This document shows positions 14,568 to 16,111 of a stretch of DNA of 16,111 nt, in pieces. The translations under genes were made by a program, and so were the position numbers. Every line of letters starts with the position of its first letter. The stretch's first letter is position 1. The notes beneath the pieces are model-generated. The model saw only the letters and a list, made by a program, of their open reading frames with translations, made no database searches and was not told the DNA's origin. The DNA comes from Desulfobacteraceae bacterium (GTDB lineage Bacteria > Desulfobacterota > DSM-4660 > Desulfatiglandales > HGW-15): positions 1-16,111 of the forward strand of contig RPPU01000025.1 in assembly GCA_003819975.1 (NCBI GenBank). Reading direction: 5' to 3'.

Positions 14568-15742
14568 ACCGGCCGATTAAAACCCATGGTCTTCCGCGCC
14601 AGGTAAGGCTGGATGCGCGTGAGATAATGGCGTTTCAACGACAAGAGTAAACCCGGATTTCTTTGAATTCCCAGAACGCAATGGCCGCACATTTCAAGGG
14701 AGCCGCTGTTTTGGTAACGCCTGAATTCCCGGTGCCGCGGATTGTTCCAAATATCGGCCAGCGGCGTATTCAACAGGTTGCCGAGGACATAATTATTGAT
14801 AAAGGGGCAAATAACGACATTCCCCGCCGGATCCACGGTAACTTCCGTCCTTTCCACATAGCACTTCTTGTGCGGAATCGTTCCTTGACGTAGATTTTTC
14901 TCGCTGAGCACATCGATATTCACCGTCGAAATCCGGATACCGGAACCGGCATACTTTCTTTTAATCTCTTTCAGGCTCCGTTTCAAGCGCCGGGCATCGG
15001 TTGCATTGAGGAGCACCGAATCGTCTCCGCGGATGTAATAAGCCGCGGGCTTCAATCCGTTAATGCGCGAATGTTCCAAATGCTCTTGCGAAAATTCCCC
15101 GACATATTCAAAATGAATATCGTCGAATTGCCGGGCAATGGCATATTCGATAATTTGATCGAGTAAGCCGACATTGCAGTTGGATACGGTCGTGTTGCAG
15201 ACGATGCGGAGCTTGCTGCAACTGCCGGTCTTCAATTTCAACAATTGGACGATCGCGTCGTCGGCCCTTTGGAAAGCGCCTTTCTGCCCGCGGATCGCGT
15301 CCTGATGAATGTCAATGCCGTCGACCGAAAGATAGACATAATCGAGATAAGTGACGATCGCCCGGGCGATGTCTTCATCCATGCCGATTTGGTTGGTCGG
15401 CATATACAGCATCAACTTTTTGGCATGCAGATATTCCAGGAGGGGAATGAGCAAATCTTTACGCAGCAAAACGTTCCCGCCGAAAATTTCCACGCTCGTG
15501 ATGCCTGCGGCAATGAGTCGATCCGCGATGCATTTCCATTCCGCCAGCCCGATTTCATTCCTGAGCTCTTCCTCCTTGGGCCGGCTCCATAAAGTACAGG
15601 TTCGGCAATGCGAATTGCATCGAAACGTAAGAAAGAAAGTAGCCGATTTCGGACGTGTTTTGTAAAAATTGACTTCATGCAAAACGATCCTCTTAATATC
15701 GTCGGACACTGTTCGGATTTTGCCGGTCGTTTTTTTTTCCAT
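14564..15742 (-). CDS. Radical SAM protein with reduced SPASM/twitch-like C-terminus
   Basis: This 392-residue enzyme cleaves S-adenosylmethionine with a [4Fe-4S] cluster to start a radical reaction. The cluster motif is CNSHCRTC (42-49; C42, C46, C49). The SAM-binding segment usually reading GGEP is GGNV here (88-91), an unusual change. The C-terminal part has C294, C312 in VICPF, and C352 and C355 in MCGHC, enough for one auxiliary cluster rather than the usual two of SPASM proteins. Substrate is unknown; enzymes of this type oxidise or epimerise sugars, or modify peptides, and no precursor peptide gene is visible. Codons 2-5 contain A9 (15738-15730), a possible slippage tract. The start lies three bases after the upstream GNAT stop; the ribosome site is weak (GGGAAAA). 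Confidence 0.88.
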   Translation of the reverse strand: MEKKTTGKIRTVSDDIKRIVLHEVNFYKTRPKSATFFLTFRCNSHCRTCTLWSRPKEEELRNEIGLAEWKCIADRLIAAGITSVEIFGGNVLLRKDLLIPLLEYLHAKKLMLYMPTNQIGMDEDIARAIVTYLDYVYLSVDGIDIHQDAIRGQKGAFQRADDAIVQLLKLKTGSCSKLRIVCNTTVSNCNVGLLDQIIEYAIARQFDDIHFEYVGEFSQEHLEHSRINGLKPAAYYIRGDDSVLLNATDARRLKRSLKEIKRKYAGSGIRISTVNIDVLSEKNLRQGTIPHKKCYVERTEVTVDPAGNVVICPFINNYVLGNLLNTPLADIWNNPRHREFRRYQNSGSLEMCGHCVLGIQRNPGLLLSLKRHYLTRIQPYLARKTMGFNRPV

Positions 15743-15745
15743 GGC

Positions 15746-16111
15746 TTAAGATTTTCCCATGAAATAATGTTTAACTTGGTTCAATCCCATTTTTTTTAAA
15801 AAAGGCACGGTGCTGTACTCCAGGGCATGCAGGGCGCGCGGCTTAAATCCTTTATTGAATAATTCCACATTGACGTAACGACGGGTATCTTGGGTCCAAT
15901 TCATGAGGTAATCATAAGTGTGACCGCACGTATTGTATTCCCGGATTCGGGATTCATCGAAAAGGTCCTTGAGGATATGGGCCTCGAGAATGGACCCGGG
16001 CGACAAATGCCGGAAAGATTCGTTGAAGTCCGCCCGGATCGGGTAGGTGATTCGGTTATAAATTAAATGGAATTCAAAAGCAATCATTTCGCCCGCTTTC
16101 TTTAAGTAATA
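15746..16111 (-). CDS. CelD/BcsL-type GNAT acyltransferase, C-terminal part (5' end cut)
   Basis: The frame is open to the window edge; 121 residues are visible, starting YYLKKAGEMIAFEFHLIYN. The pattern I/A-F-E-F-H-L, then ESFRHLSPGSILEAHILKDLF (31-51) and YNTCGHTYDYLMNW (59-72), is that of the GNAT_acetyltransf_6 domain common in cellulose and exopolysaccharide loci (CelD/BcsL, FemAB-like). It probably acylates a sugar or lipid precursor; the substrate is unknown. An internal ATG at 16087 is not the real start, because similarity continues upstream of it. It is the first visible gene of the operon, three bases before the radical SAM start. Confidence 0.82.
   Translation of the reverse strand, partial: YYLKKAGEMIAFEFHLIYNRITYPIRADFNESFRHLSPGSILEAHILKDLFDESRIREYNTCGHTYDYLMNWTQDTRRYVNVELFNKGFKPRALHALEYSTVPFLKKMGLNQVKHYFMGKS

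Overview
The window is one continuous stretch of a bacterial surface-polysaccharide (exopolysaccharide or O-antigen/capsule type) biosynthesis locus. All 15 recognisable genes lie on the minus strand, so transcription runs from position 16111 towards 1. Both end genes are cut by the window. The moderate GC content, the Wzx/Wzy-type genes and the inner-membrane glycosyltransferases suggest a Gram-negative organism. Desulfobacterota or Omnitrophota-like lineages are possible, but no phylogenetic marker is present and I cannot assign a taxon. No gene-free stretch reaches 300 bases. I see no tRNA, rRNA, CRISPR array or insertion sequence.

Layout in transcription order: a CelD/BcsL-type GNAT acyltransferase (5' end missing, 16111-15746); a radical SAM protein with a reduced SPASM-like tail (15742-14564); a GNAT-like protein (14567-13851); a SAM-dependent methyltransferase with an N-terminal Cys ribbon (13805-12798); a NodB-type polysaccharide deacetylase (12783-11770); a Wzx-type flippase (11773-10310); a hexapeptide-repeat acetyltransferase (10205-9588); a PaaK/CapK-type AMP-forming ligase (9558-8215); a Wzy/O-antigen-ligase-type membrane protein (8225-6855); a second GNAT-like protein (6883-6221); an ATP-grasp protein read through into a third GNAT-like domain (6081-4069); a GT4 glycosyltransferase (4044-2869); a membrane-anchored, His-rich deacetylase-like protein (2872-1700); a GT2 glycosyltransferase (1665-511); and a second GT4 glycosyltransferase (497-1, 3' end missing). 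Three gene pairs overlap by ATGA and most other gaps are under 50 bases, so this is probably one operon. The two larger gaps (10206-10309 and 6082-6220) carry inverted repeats.

How the genes may work together (inference): glycosyltransferases build a lipid-linked repeat unit, the flippase exports it and the Wzy-like protein polymerises or ligates it. The deacetylases would free amines. The AMP-forming ligase, ATP-grasp enzyme, four GNAT-type proteins, hexapeptide acetyltransferase, methyltransferase and radical SAM enzyme would decorate the sugar. The density of acyl- and amide-forming enzymes suggests an unusually acylated or aminoacylated glycan.

The most interesting signal is at 4683-4818. 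The apparent 670-residue ATP-grasp/GNAT fusion hides two separate genes in other frames. A start codon at 4736 opens a frame whose first residues (SEARIK) match those of the paralogous GNAT at 6883. That frame continues into the GNAT domain only through a -1 shift at an in-phase A AAA AAA heptamer followed directly by a stop codon. A matching shift at an A5 run would give the ATP-grasp gene its own stop, overlapping that start by ATGA. This could be phase variation, slippage or frameshifting, a young gene fusion, or sequencing error. Separately, a perfect 34-bp inverted repeat ends exactly at base 1 and may be an assembly fold-back.
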